From assembly GCA_900549355.1 (NCBI GenBank), contig UROA01000070.1, positions 1-10,634 on the forward strand: 10,634 bases of DNA, in the 5' to 3' direction. Origin of the DNA: an uncultured Collinsella sp. (GTDB lineage: Bacteria > Actinomycetota > Coriobacteriia > Coriobacteriales > Coriobacteriaceae). The notes under the pieces were generated by a model, which was not told the DNA's origin, did not search any database, and was given only the letters and a program-made list of their open reading frames with translations. Shown here in pieces: positions 1 to 5,957 of the stretch. Position 1 is the first letter of the stretch. Each line of letters opens with the position of its first letter. The position numbers and the translations under genes are program-made.

Positions 1-1019
1 CCCCCGAGACCGCCGCGCCCGCGCCCGCAGCCACCGAGGCCGCATCGGAGTCCAATGACCGTCTGGCCGCCATGATGCGCCGCAGCGCCCGCCGCGAGGA
101 AGCTTACGTGCCCACCTCGCAGCTCCGCCGCTTCACCCTGCCCGATTCGGCGCCCATCATGCGCCGCGTCATGGGCTTTCTGTCTGACCAGGCCCGCACA
201 CTCATCCATGCCGGCGTGTCGCGCGACCGCATCTGCATCGATCCTGGCCCGGGCTTTGGTAAGTCGGCTAACGAGGACATCGTCATCCAGCGCGAGACTG
301 CCAAGATGGCGTCACTGGGCTATCCGCTCATGTGCGCCGTGTCGCGCAAGCGCTTTGTGGGCGCCGTCTCGGGCGTGACCGAGGCCGCCGAGCGCGATGC
401 CGCTACGTTTGGCGTGTGCCTGGGCGCCATCCAGGCCGGTGCCAACATCGTGCGCGTGCACGACGCCGCGGGTTTTGCGCAGTTCCTAAACGGCTACTGG
501 GCGGTTGCCAAGCCACAGCCGCGCCGCGCGTTTGTGGCCGTGGGCTCCAACCTGGGGCATCGCTGCGACAACATCCGCGCCGCACGCGAGATGATCGCCG
601 AGATTCCACTCACCTGCGTGTCTAACTCCTCCAAGATTTACGAGAGCGAGCCTGCCTACGAGACGCGCCAGGACGCGTTTGCCAACGCCGTCATCGAGAT
701 CAAGACCGAGCTTGCGCCGCTGGTGCTGCTCGACGAGCTCATGAAGATCGAGGCCGAGCTGGGGCGCGACCGCTCCAAAAAGGCCAAGGCCAACGGTCCG
801 CGTACCATCGACCTGGACCTGCTGTGGATGGACGGCGAGACCCACGGCGGCAAAAAGCTGCGCCTGCCGCATCCGCTGATCGGCGAACGCGACTTTGTGC
901 TGGTGCCGCTCGAGGACCTGATGCACGACCCGGCGCGGTTCTTCCGCTACAACGGTGTCGAGGTCAAGGAGCCCGAGGACCGCGTGGGCCATATCGTGGG
1001 CGAATTGGGGCGTATGTAG
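1..1019 (+). CDS. folP/folK: FolP-FolK fusion: dihydropteroate synthase (C-terminal part) + HPPK, 5'-truncated
   Basis: A bifunctional folate-biosynthesis enzyme. The reading frame (codons from base 3) is open at the window edge, so the N-terminal half of the DHPS barrel is missing and the ATG at 72 is internal. DHPS signatures seen are DPGPGFGKS (about 240-266), VSRKRFVG (about 339-362) and IVRVHDAA near 450-470. An HPPK domain starts near 528 with FVAVGSNLG, carries the family signature GPRTIDLDLLW (795-827) and continues with LPHPLIGERDFVLVPL. By family knowledge, HPPK pyrophosphorylates 6-hydroxymethyl-dihydropterin and DHPS condenses the product with p-aminobenzoate; both act in the cytoplasm. 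An Ala/Pro/Glu/Ser-rich segment (bases 3-70) and a basic stretch precede the MRRVMGFL helix where most DHPS proteins are compact, so this looks like a lineage-specific insertion. The stop TAG (1017-1019) abuts the next start, implying translational coupling. The family assignment is secure; the true start is not visible. Confidence 0.93.
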   Translation, partial: PETAAPAPAATEAASESNDRLAAMMRRSARREEAYVPTSQLRRFTLPDSAPIMRRVMGFLSDQARTLIHAGVSRDRICIDPGPGFGKSANEDIVIQRETAKMASLGYPLMCAVSRKRFVGAVSGVTEAAERDAATFGVCLGAIQAGANIVRVHDAAGFAQFLNGYWAVAKPQPRRAFVAVGSNLGHRCDNIRAAREMIAEIPLTCVSNSSKIYESEPAYETRQDAFANAVIEIKTELAPLVLLDELMKIEAELGRDRSKKAKANGPRTIDLDLLWMDGETHGGKKLRLPHPLIGERDFVLVPLEDLMHDPARFFRYNGVEVKEPEDRVGHIVGELGRM

Positions 1020-1708
1020 ATGATCGAGATGAATGCTGTTGCCGCTGGCACCGAGCTCGACGCGGCGCGCGACGCGGGCCGCGAGGGCATGTCCGCGGGC
1101 TGGTGCGCGTGGAGCGCGGGCGATGCATCGCTGATGTTTTCGCTGGTCGTGCGCCCCGATGTGAACATGCACGCCTTCCACGGCCTGCCGTTTGTGGCCG
1201 CAATGGGTATGATGGACGCGCTCGCGGGCACGGCCGCAACGCCGGGCCTGGGGCTTGCCGGCAAAGTGGGCATCCAGTGGCCGAGTGACATCGTGTGCGG
1301 CGCGCCCGCGTTTGAGACGTCGCTCGCACACGTCGCCGTCAACGGCGGTGCCGGTGCCGCGGGCATGTTCGGTGCCGTGACGGTGGATATTGAGCGTTCG
1401 GCACTGAGCGAGCTTGGCGTGGATATGGCTGACGAAGCGCTGGTCGAGGCGCTGGCCGCCGCCGTGTTGACCCGCGTTGATGCCTGGGCGGTTGTCGCCA
1501 ACACGCCACAGGGTGCTGCCGGTCCGCTGGCCCCCGTGCTGGGCGAGTACTTCGACATGGTGCCGCTGCTCGGTCGCCAAGTTGCGGCGGCTTGCCGCTT
1601 GCGGCCGGTGTGTTTGCGGGCCTGGACATCTGGGGCCGCGCGACCATCAAGACCGATGCCGGCGAGCAGGAGTTTCCGCCCGAGGCCGTACGAATTCGCG
1701 GGCTGTAG
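1020..1708 (+). pseudogene. BirA-like (biotin/lipoate ligase fold) protein, frameshifted and lacking catalytic motifs
   Basis: The ATG at 1020 directly follows the folK stop. The translation resembles a biotin-protein ligase: MFSLVVRPDV matches the 'S..lrP' strand, IQWPSDIVCG matches the KWPNDI motif, and GEYFDMVPLLGRQV matches the end of the central domain. After GRQV (about 1582) the starting frame becomes Arg/Pro-rich and runs through the terminator to a stop at 1839-1841. The -1 frame from about 1586 instead gives GGLPLAAGVFAGLDIWGR followed by a short BirA-type C-terminal domain ending at TAG 1706-1708. Adding one base near 1584-1590 would give a 229-aa protein that stops before the terminator. 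The adenylate-binding GRGRxG motif and the KLAGIL lysine motif are not recognisable, so ligase activity is doubtful even if the frame were repaired. The nearby coaX fits, since birA and coaX are often neighbours or fused. Alternatives are a sequencing error or a repurposed BirA paralogue. Confidence 0.62.
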
Positions 1709-1747
1709 CGCGGGGCGTTCGCGCCCAAAGATAGACATGACAACAAG

Positions 1748-1777
1748 ACCCTCCTCGGCCTGTGCCGGGGAGGGTTT
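1748..1777 (+). terminator. Rho-independent terminator after the folate/BirA-like pair
   Basis: A 12-bp stem pairs ACCCTCCTCGGC with GCCGGGGAGGGT (one T-G wobble) around a CTGT loop, followed by only three T residues. It lies 39 nt after the repaired stop at 1708, which supports that stop as the real gene end. On the opposite strand the same stem is followed by CTTGTTGT, so it may also end convergent coaX transcription. Confidence 0.75.
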
Positions 1778-1806
1778 CGCCTATCTGGGGAATGGGTTGC
1801 CAGCGC

Positions 1807-1849
1807 CCTATTCCTCAAAACTGAAAATTTTTCGATTTTGAGGAATAGG
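1807..1849. repeat. 43-nt perfect hairpin between convergent genes
   Basis: The arms CCTATTCCTCAAAA (1807-1820) and TTTTGAGGAATAGG (1836-1849) are perfect 14-nt inverted repeats around a 15-nt loop. The loop itself contains GAAA/TTTC, so the element can fold almost to its tip. There is no T-tract on the plus strand. It lies downstream of both coaX (minus) and the BirA-like gene (plus). It may be a bidirectional terminator, a dispersed palindromic element or a protein site; copy number elsewhere is unknown. Confidence 0.7.
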
Positions 1850-1906
1850 CTTGGCGAACGTTTGCGGGGGCTGTGGCATCGGGCGTGCTCGACTTAAGCT
1901 CCTGCT

Positions 1907-2680
1907 CTATCCCAGCTCCTGCATGCGGCGGTAGATTTCGCAGATACCCTTGATGGTGAGCTGTCCGTCGACCACGTCGAAGGCATCGGTCGAATCGGCG
2001 ACGATGCTGGCGAGACCGCCCGTGGCGATAACGGTGGCATCCTCGCGGCCCAGCTCGCGCTTCATGCGCGCGACCAGGCCCTCAGCCATGGCGGCGGCGC
2101 CCGTTACGGCGCCGACCTTGATGCACTCCTCGGTATCGCGGCCGATGGCGTGCTCGGGCGCCTCGAGCGGCACGCTGGCGAGCTTGGCGGCACGGGCGGC
2201 AAGCGCGTCCATGGAGATGCGAATGCCCGGCGCGATCGCTCCGCCAATGTAATAACCGTCCTCATCGATGACGTCGATATTGGTCGCGGTGCCAAAGTCC
2301 ACCACGATCGCCGGCGCGCCATAGAAGGTCTCGGCAGCGACGGCGTTGGCGATGCGGTCGGCACCAACGGCCTGGGGGCGCGCCGCCCGCAGCTTGGTTA
2401 CGGCGGCCGTCTGCGGCCCGATGACGATGGCGTCCGCGGCAATGCGGTCGGCCACGGCGTGCCACTCGCGCGAGAGCTGCGGCACCACGCCCGCAAAGGC
2501 GATCGCGTCGACCGCATCGAGCGAAAGGCCGTACATCTTAAAGAAACCCATCAGGCGCACATGGATCTCGTCGGCGGTATAGGAGCGGTCGGTGGGCATG
2601 CGCCACGACTGCACCAGCTCGTCTCCGTCAAACAGGCCCATGGCCGTCTGCGTGTTTCCCATATCGATAGCGAGCAGCAT
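1907..2680 (-). CDS. coaX: Type III pantothenate kinase (CoaX)
   Basis: A 257-aa cytoplasmic enzyme for the first step of coenzyme A synthesis, phosphorylation of pantothenate with ATP. Length and motifs are typical of CoaX: the N-terminal phosphate-binding IDMGNTQT, the central GADRIANAVAAE, VDFGTATNIDVID, and GGAIAPGI. The acetate/sugar kinase-Hsp70-actin (ASKHA) fold follows from family knowledge. The start is the ATG read on the minus strand at 2680-2678, chosen because MLLAIDMGNT begins at the first beta strand and a GGGAG ribosome site lies about 6 nt upstream. A longer frame to 3058 crosses the tRNA gene and is rejected. The gene converges on the BirA-like gene, a frequent functional partner (CoaX was also described as the Bvg accessory factor Baf, sometimes fused to BirA). 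No key residue appears to be missing. Confidence 0.95.
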   Translation of the reverse strand: MLLAIDMGNTQTAMGLFDGDELVQSWRMPTDRSYTADEIHVRLMGFFKMYGLSLDAVDAIAFAGVVPQLSREWHAVADRIAADAIVIGPQTAAVTKLRAARPQAVGADRIANAVAAETFYGAPAIVVDFGTATNIDVIDEDGYYIGGAIAPGIRISMDALAARAAKLASVPLEAPEHAIGRDTEECIKVGAVTGAAAMAEGLVARMKRELGREDATVIATGGLASIVADSTDAFDVVDGQLTIKGICEIYRRMQELG

Positions 2681-2716
2681 GTCTACTCCCGGTGTCGGCA
2701 TAAAAGGACGCGCACC

Positions 2717-2724
2717 ATTGTATA
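2717..2724 (-). promoter_or_regulatory. coaX: Possible -10 element for coaX
   Basis: On the minus strand the sequence TATACAAT occurs about 37 nt before the coaX start. It resembles a sigma-70 -10 box. No convincing -35 is seen at the proper distance, so this is only a candidate. Confidence 0.3.
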
Positions 2725-2816
2725 CGTGCCGTCGATGGCGCTCGGCTGCGATTCGTTTACGGTGATAGGGGCTGAGGGGTTTAAATATGAAGGAATTATG
2801 CTCTACGAGATTTTCC

Positions 2817-2845
2817 TTGCCGTTTACCGAACTCCCGCGTAATAT
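2817..2845 (+). promoter_or_regulatory. Sigma-70-type promoter of the tRNA-fMet gene
   Basis: TTGCCG (2817-2822) and TAATAT (2840-2845) are separated by exactly 17 nt. The predicted transcription start, near 2852, is about 25 nt before the mature tRNA 5' end, as expected for a short 5' leader. The surrounding DNA is AT-rich compared with nearby genes. Confidence 0.75.
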
Positions 2846-2876
2846 TCTTTCTTGCGCACATGAGGCGCCCAGACAT

Positions 2877-2953
2877 TGCGGGGTGGAGCAGTCTGGTAGC
2901 TCGCCGGGCTCATAACCCGGAGGTCGTAGGTTCAAATCCTGCCCCCGCGACCA
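2877..2953 (+). tRNA. Initiator tRNA-Met (tRNA-fMet, anticodon CAT)
   Basis: A 77-nt tRNA with a complete cloverleaf. The acceptor strands are TGCGGGG / CCCCGCG; the D stem is GAGC/GCTC; the anticodon stem is CCGGG/CCCGG with loop CTCATAA (anticodon 2911-2913); the variable loop is AGGTC; the T stem is GTAGG/CCTGC with loop TTCAAAT; the discriminator is A and CCA is encoded (2951-2953). Initiator identity rests on the three G-C pairs at 29-31:39-41, the A11-U24 pair and the lack of a Watson-Crick 1-72 pair. Here 1-72 is U-G rather than the C-A of Escherichia coli. It has its own promoter upstream and terminator downstream, so it appears to be a single-gene transcript. Confidence 0.96.
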
Positions 2954-2962
2954 AGAACTTGC

Positions 2963-2992
2963 AGCTCGTCGGCCTAGCCGGCGAGCTTTTTT
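2963..2992 (+). terminator. Rho-independent terminator of the tRNA-fMet gene
   Basis: An 11-bp stem pairs AGCTCGTCGGC with GCCGGCGAGCT (one T-G wobble) around a CTA loop, followed directly by TTTTT. It begins 10 nt after the tRNA CCA end. Confidence 0.88.
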
Positions 2993-3001
2993 GTTATTTC
3001 G

Positions 3002-3019
3002 GGACCGTGTTTTCGGTCC
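3002..3019. repeat. Short hairpin GGACCG/CGGTCC
   Basis: A perfect 6-bp inverted repeat with loop TGTTTT lies between the tRNA terminator and the repeat array. It has no T-tract, and its function is unknown. Confidence 0.4.
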
Positions 3020-3042
3020 AATTCTCGGCCTCTCAAACAAAA

Positions 3043-3339
3043 TCTCGATCTGTAACATCTAGACCCGATTTGGGCGGCTAGGTGTTACAGATCGAGATGT
3101 TTCGGCAGGACGGTCTTCGTTTGTCTAAATCTGTAACGCGAGGGACGGATTTTGACGAGTTGTTGTTACAGATTGAGAATTTCTAGCAGGCGGGCTTGGT
3201 TTGTCTCGATCTGTAACAGGTAGGGGTCAAAAGTGGGTCTAGCTGTTACAGATTGAGATTGTTGAGGTTGGGTCGAGGGGAATGTCTCGATCTGTAACAG
3301 TAAGACCCGGTTTTGTCGCGTAACTGTTACAGATTGAGA
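3043..3339. repeat. Array of four 55-nt palindromic units (eight alternating 15-nt repeats)
   Basis: The forward arm TCTCGATCTGTAACA or a close variant starts at 3043, 3124, 3204 and 3285. The reverse arm TGTTACAGATYGAGA starts at 3083, 3164, 3244 and 3325. Consecutive starts are 40 or 41 nt apart throughout, giving four units of exactly 55 nt (3043-3097, 3124-3178, 3204-3258, 3285-3339) separated by 26, 25 and 26 nt. Unit 1 pairs over 21 bp (3042-3062 with 3078-3098, one T-G). Units 3 and 4 each keep the stem with one G-T wobble, and unit 2 has two mismatches. The 25-nt loops are diverged but related (units 1 and 4 share AGACCCG; unit 3 shows CTAGACCC when reversed). The spacers before units 2 and 3 are also similar (GCAGG..GG..CTT.GTTTG). 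I see no coding potential. An intergenic palindromic repeat family, a multi-site operator or a structured RNA are all possible. Confidence 0.9.
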
Positions 3340-3404
3340 TAAACCGACGGGCCGCCCCGCCCATCCCCATCCACCTGCCGCTACCTGCTGTCCGCCGATT
3401 TCCG

Positions 3405-3432
3405 TTGCGCTGTTGTATTCCCATGCTATATC
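3405..3432 (+). promoter_or_regulatory. Probable promoter of the enoate reductase-like gene
   Basis: TTGCGC (3405-3410) lies 16 nt before TATATC (3427-3432). The -10 is preceded by TGC, giving an extended -10 (TGCTATATC). It sits about 55 nt before the start codon, beyond the repeat array. Confidence 0.55.
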
Positions 3433-3486
3433 CTCTAGACAACTACGCGGCATCATCGCCGCCGCGCCTACAAGAGAGGAATATCC

Positions 3487-5517
3487 ATGACCGCACCTGC
3501 ATCCAAGTTGCTCCAGCCCATTACGGTTGGCCCCCTTGAGCTCAAGAACCGCATTATGTTCCCGCCGCTGACCACCGGCTACGAGGAGCGCGACGGTTCC
3601 ATCGGCGAGCGCAGCCTGGCTTTTTACGAGCGCCTGGCCCGTGGCGGCGTGAGCTACATCGTCATCGGCGACGTTGCTCCCGTCATGACCGCAAGCCCCA
3701 CGCCCAAGCTGGCAACCGACGCCCAGATCCCCACGTTTAAGGCCCTGGCCGATGCCGTCCACAAGCACGGCGCCAAGGTCGCGCTGCAGCTGTTCCACCC
3801 CGAGTACGACGTGCCCGGTGTCGGCCGCATGGTCATGGGATCCATGGCTGCCGCCAAGGCCGCGCAGGAGGCCAAGGCCGCTGGCGACGAGGAGACCTTT
3901 GCCGCCAAGATGGCCGAGTCCAACGAGATTCGCAACCAGGCCTACGCCAAGCTGCACCACGACATGCAGCACTTTGTGAACGAGGCGAGCGTAGAGCAGC
4001 TTACCCAGATCAAGGAGGCCATCGCTGCCTCGGCCGCTCGCGCGCAGCAGGCCGGGATCGATGCCATCGAGGTCCACGGCGACCGTCTGGTGGGTTCGCT
4101 GTGCTCGGCAATCCTCAACCAGCGCACCGACGAGTACGGCGGCTCGTTCGAGAACCGCGTTCGCTACGCGCTGGAGGTCGTCGCTGCCATTAAGGAAGCC
4201 GCGCCGCAGCTGATGGTGGAGTACAAGCTCCCCGTGATCATGGAGAACCCCGACGGCACGCCGCGCGGCAAGGGCGGCCTGCAGCCCGACGAGGCCTGCG
4301 AGTTCGCCAAGCTGCTCGAGGGCGCGGGCATCGACATGATCCAGGTCGCGCAGGCCAACCACACCGGCAACATGGGAGACACCATTCCGCCCATGGGCGC
4401 CATGCCCTACAACTGGACGCTGCCCGTGGCCGAGCGCGTCAAGGCCCTGGTTTCCGTGCCGGTGGCAACCGTCGGCCGTGTTGTCTCGGTCGAGGCCGGC
4501 GAGAAGATTCTGGAAGACGGCGCGGCCGACATCATCGCCTACGGCCGCTCGCTCATGTGCGACCCCGACATTGCGCTGAAGGCCGCCACCGGCGAGCCCA
4601 TCCGCGAGTGCCTCAACTGCAACAAGGGCTGTGTCGACGCGATTCAAAACCGCAAGTACATCTCGTGCGTGCTCAACGCCGAGAACGGCGACGAGGCGAC
4701 CATCGCCATCAAGCCGGGCGAGGGTGACAAGAAGATCGCTGTGGTGGGCGGCGGTATTGCCGGCCTGGAGGCCGCGCGCGTGGCGGCCAAGCGTGGCTAC
4801 GACGTGACCGTCTACGAGGCGAGCGATCACTTGGGCGGCCAGATTGTGCTGGCGGCTGCGCCCCCGCGCAAGGACGAGATCATGCGTTCCGTCGAGTACT
4901 ACGAGAAGATTCTGCCTGGCCTGGGCGTAAAGGTCGAGCTCAACCACGTTGCTAGCCCCGCGGACCTCAACGCCGCCGACGCTGCGATTGTGGCTGTGGG
5001 CGCACACGACGTGGTCATCCCCGTTCCGGGTGCCGACTCGGACAAGGTCGTCTCGAGCTGGGACGTGCTGGCCGGCAAGGTGGAGCTCAGCGGCCGCGTC
5101 GCCGTCATTGGTGGTGGCCTGGTGGGCACCGAGACTGCCGAGTATCTGCTGCAGCACGGCTGCGAGGTGGCGATCGTGGAGATGCTCGACAAGATTGCCG
5201 CGGGCGAGTCCGAGACCATTCTGCCGCTGATTATGAGCGACTTTGCAGAGCACAACGTGGAGCAGCATGTTAAGACCCGCCTGACCGCTATTACCGACGA
5301 GGGCGTGGAGGCCATTCGCACCACCGAGGACGGCACCGAGGAGCCGGTGAAGATCGCCTGCGATTACGTGGTGATGGCCGTGGGCTCCAAGGCCAACGCG
5401 TTTGACCTGGATGGCGTGACGGTGCCCGTGACCTGCGTGGGCGACTGCTCGGGTGAGCGCACCGCCGACATTGCGAGCGCCATTCGCACGGCGTATCACG
5501 CGGCCAACGAGCTGTAG
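3487..5517 (+). CDS. FMN/Fe-S/FAD enoate reductase-like oxidoreductase (FadH / BaiCD family)
   Basis: A 676-aa soluble flavoenzyme of the old yellow enzyme family with the three-part layout of 2,4-dienoyl-CoA reductase (FadH), BaiCD/BaiH and clostridial enoate reductases. Residues 1-350 form the FMN TIM barrel (LKNRIMFPPL, RTDEYGGSFENR, YGRSLMCDPD). Cys375, Cys378, Cys382 and Cys394 (CX2CX3CX11C) match the [4Fe-4S] site. VVGGGIAG (about 419-426) is the FAD-binding and VIGGGLVG (about 540-547) the NAD(P)H-binding Rossmann motif. Such enzymes reduce activated C=C bonds; the substrate cannot be read from sequence. The usual HGAHGYL..QFLSP segment is replaced by HGDRLVGSLCSAIL, and an Ala-rich helical insertion (about 119-165) follows QLFHP, so active-site chemistry may differ. 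AGAGGA lies 7 nt before the ATG. The gene stands alone between its own promoter and terminator. Confidence 0.9.
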   Translation: MTAPASKLLQPITVGPLELKNRIMFPPLTTGYEERDGSIGERSLAFYERLARGGVSYIVIGDVAPVMTASPTPKLATDAQIPTFKALADAVHKHGAKVALQLFHPEYDVPGVGRMVMGSMAAAKAAQEAKAAGDEETFAAKMAESNEIRNQAYAKLHHDMQHFVNEASVEQLTQIKEAIAASAARAQQAGIDAIEVHGDRLVGSLCSAILNQRTDEYGGSFENRVRYALEVVAAIKEAAPQLMVEYKLPVIMENPDGTPRGKGGLQPDEACEFAKLLEGAGIDMIQVAQANHTGNMGDTIPPMGAMPYNWTLPVAERVKALVSVPVATVGRVVSVEAGEKILEDGAADIIAYGRSLMCDPDIALKAATGEPIRECLNCNKGCVDAIQNRKYISCVLNAENGDEATIAIKPGEGDKKIAVVGGGIAGLEAARVAAKRGYDVTVYEASDHLGGQIVLAAAPPRKDEIMRSVEYYEKILPGLGVKVELNHVASPADLNAADAAIVAVGAHDVVIPVPGADSDKVVSSWDVLAGKVELSGRVAVIGGGLVGTETAEYLLQHGCEVAIVEMLDKIAAGESETILPLIMSDFAEHNVEQHVKTRLTAITDEGVEAIRTTEDGTEEPVKIACDYVVMAVGSKANAFDLDGVTVPVTCVGDCSGERTADIASAIRTAYHAANEL

Positions 5518-5592
5518 TTGAACATCGCGGCTAGGCGGGGCGGTAGCACGGATTCGTCTCGCCCGGCTGTGTCCCGTCGGGTGTCAACCGGT

Positions 5593-5633
5593 GCGGGGCC
5601 TGCAAGCGCAGCAGGTCCCGCCCTTTTTGTTTT
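5593..5633 (+). terminator. Rho-independent terminator after the enoate reductase-like gene
   Basis: An 11-bp GC-rich stem pairs GCGGGGCCTGC (5593-5603) with GCAGGTCCCGC (5611-5621), with one G-T wobble and a 7-nt loop. It is followed by CC, TTTTT, G and TTTT. It lies 76 nt after the stop codon. Confidence 0.9.
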
Positions 5634-5957
5634 GCTCCGGTGGATGGCAATGCGCGGTAATCATGAGGAGTGAGGACGTCTACTGCCTTGCAGATCACTC
5701 AAAATTATTGGGGGAGGGGTTAATAACTATATCCTCTATACCAAAGGACATAAAGAGATGTCAATTTTGTTGACAAGCGAATGACGATTAGCTGCGAGTC
5801 AGCTACCAGCGTAAATAATCGATAAAGAAATGTCGTAATTTGGTGCCAAATGCCCAGATAACGCCGCGTCTATTTTAATTAACTGCTTTGAGCAAACAGT
5901 AAAATGCTACTATCTAACTTGCACGTAAGAAAGCAGATTAACGGTTAAGGCTAAGAA
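5634..5957 (+). other. AT-rich intergenic region with several dyads
   Basis: About 320 nt without a convincing gene, clearly richer in A+T than the flanking coding DNA. Visible elements are TTATTG-N17-TATATC (5705-5733), a weak promoter candidate; TGTCAA-N5-TTGACA (5759-5775); ATTTGG-TG-CCAAAT (5838-5851); and ACTGCTTTG-AG-CAAACAGT (5882-5900). A 36-codon frame starting at the ATG at 5663 lacks a good ribosome site and is not called. The concentration of dyads before a DNA-binding-protein gene suggests a regulatory region. A remnant of inserted DNA is also possible. Confidence 0.55.
5882..5913 (+). promoter_or_regulatory. Promoter with overlapping dyad, upstream of the HTH gene
   Basis: An extended -10 (TGCTACTAT, 5905-5913) is preceded by CTTTGA (5886-5891), a weak -35 at 16 nt. 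The dyad ACTGCTTTG/CAAACAGT (5882-5900) covers the -35 and would be well placed for an operator, possibly autoregulatory. Both points are inferred from sequence alone. Confidence 0.4.

Noticed and set aside
1709..1841. C-terminal end of the BirA-like frame read without a frameshift
   Set aside because: It runs through a terminator hairpin and into a palindrome, has biased Arg/Pro/Ser composition and shows no homology, while the -1 frame shows BirA-like sequence.
2681..3058. N-terminal extension of coaX on the minus strand
   Set aside because: It would cross the antisense of the tRNA gene; the ATG at 2680 has a good ribosome site and begins at the conserved first strand.
2860..3081. Forward 73-codon frame across the tRNA-fMet gene
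   Set aside because: It translates the tRNA itself (ARRAHNPEVVGSNPAPATKN-like), a well-known spurious prediction.
3043..3339. CRISPR array
   Set aside because: Repeats alternate in orientation, are only 15 nt, and the spacers are related to each other; no cas gene is in the window.
3166..5499. 777-codon minus-strand frame opposite the flavoenzyme gene
   Set aside because: A His/Val/Gly-rich antisense shadow typical of GC-rich coding DNA; the plus-strand gene has clear family motifs.
5591..5773. 60-codon frame after the flavoenzyme terminator
   Set aside because: It begins inside the terminator stem, lacks a ribosome site and has no recognisable features.
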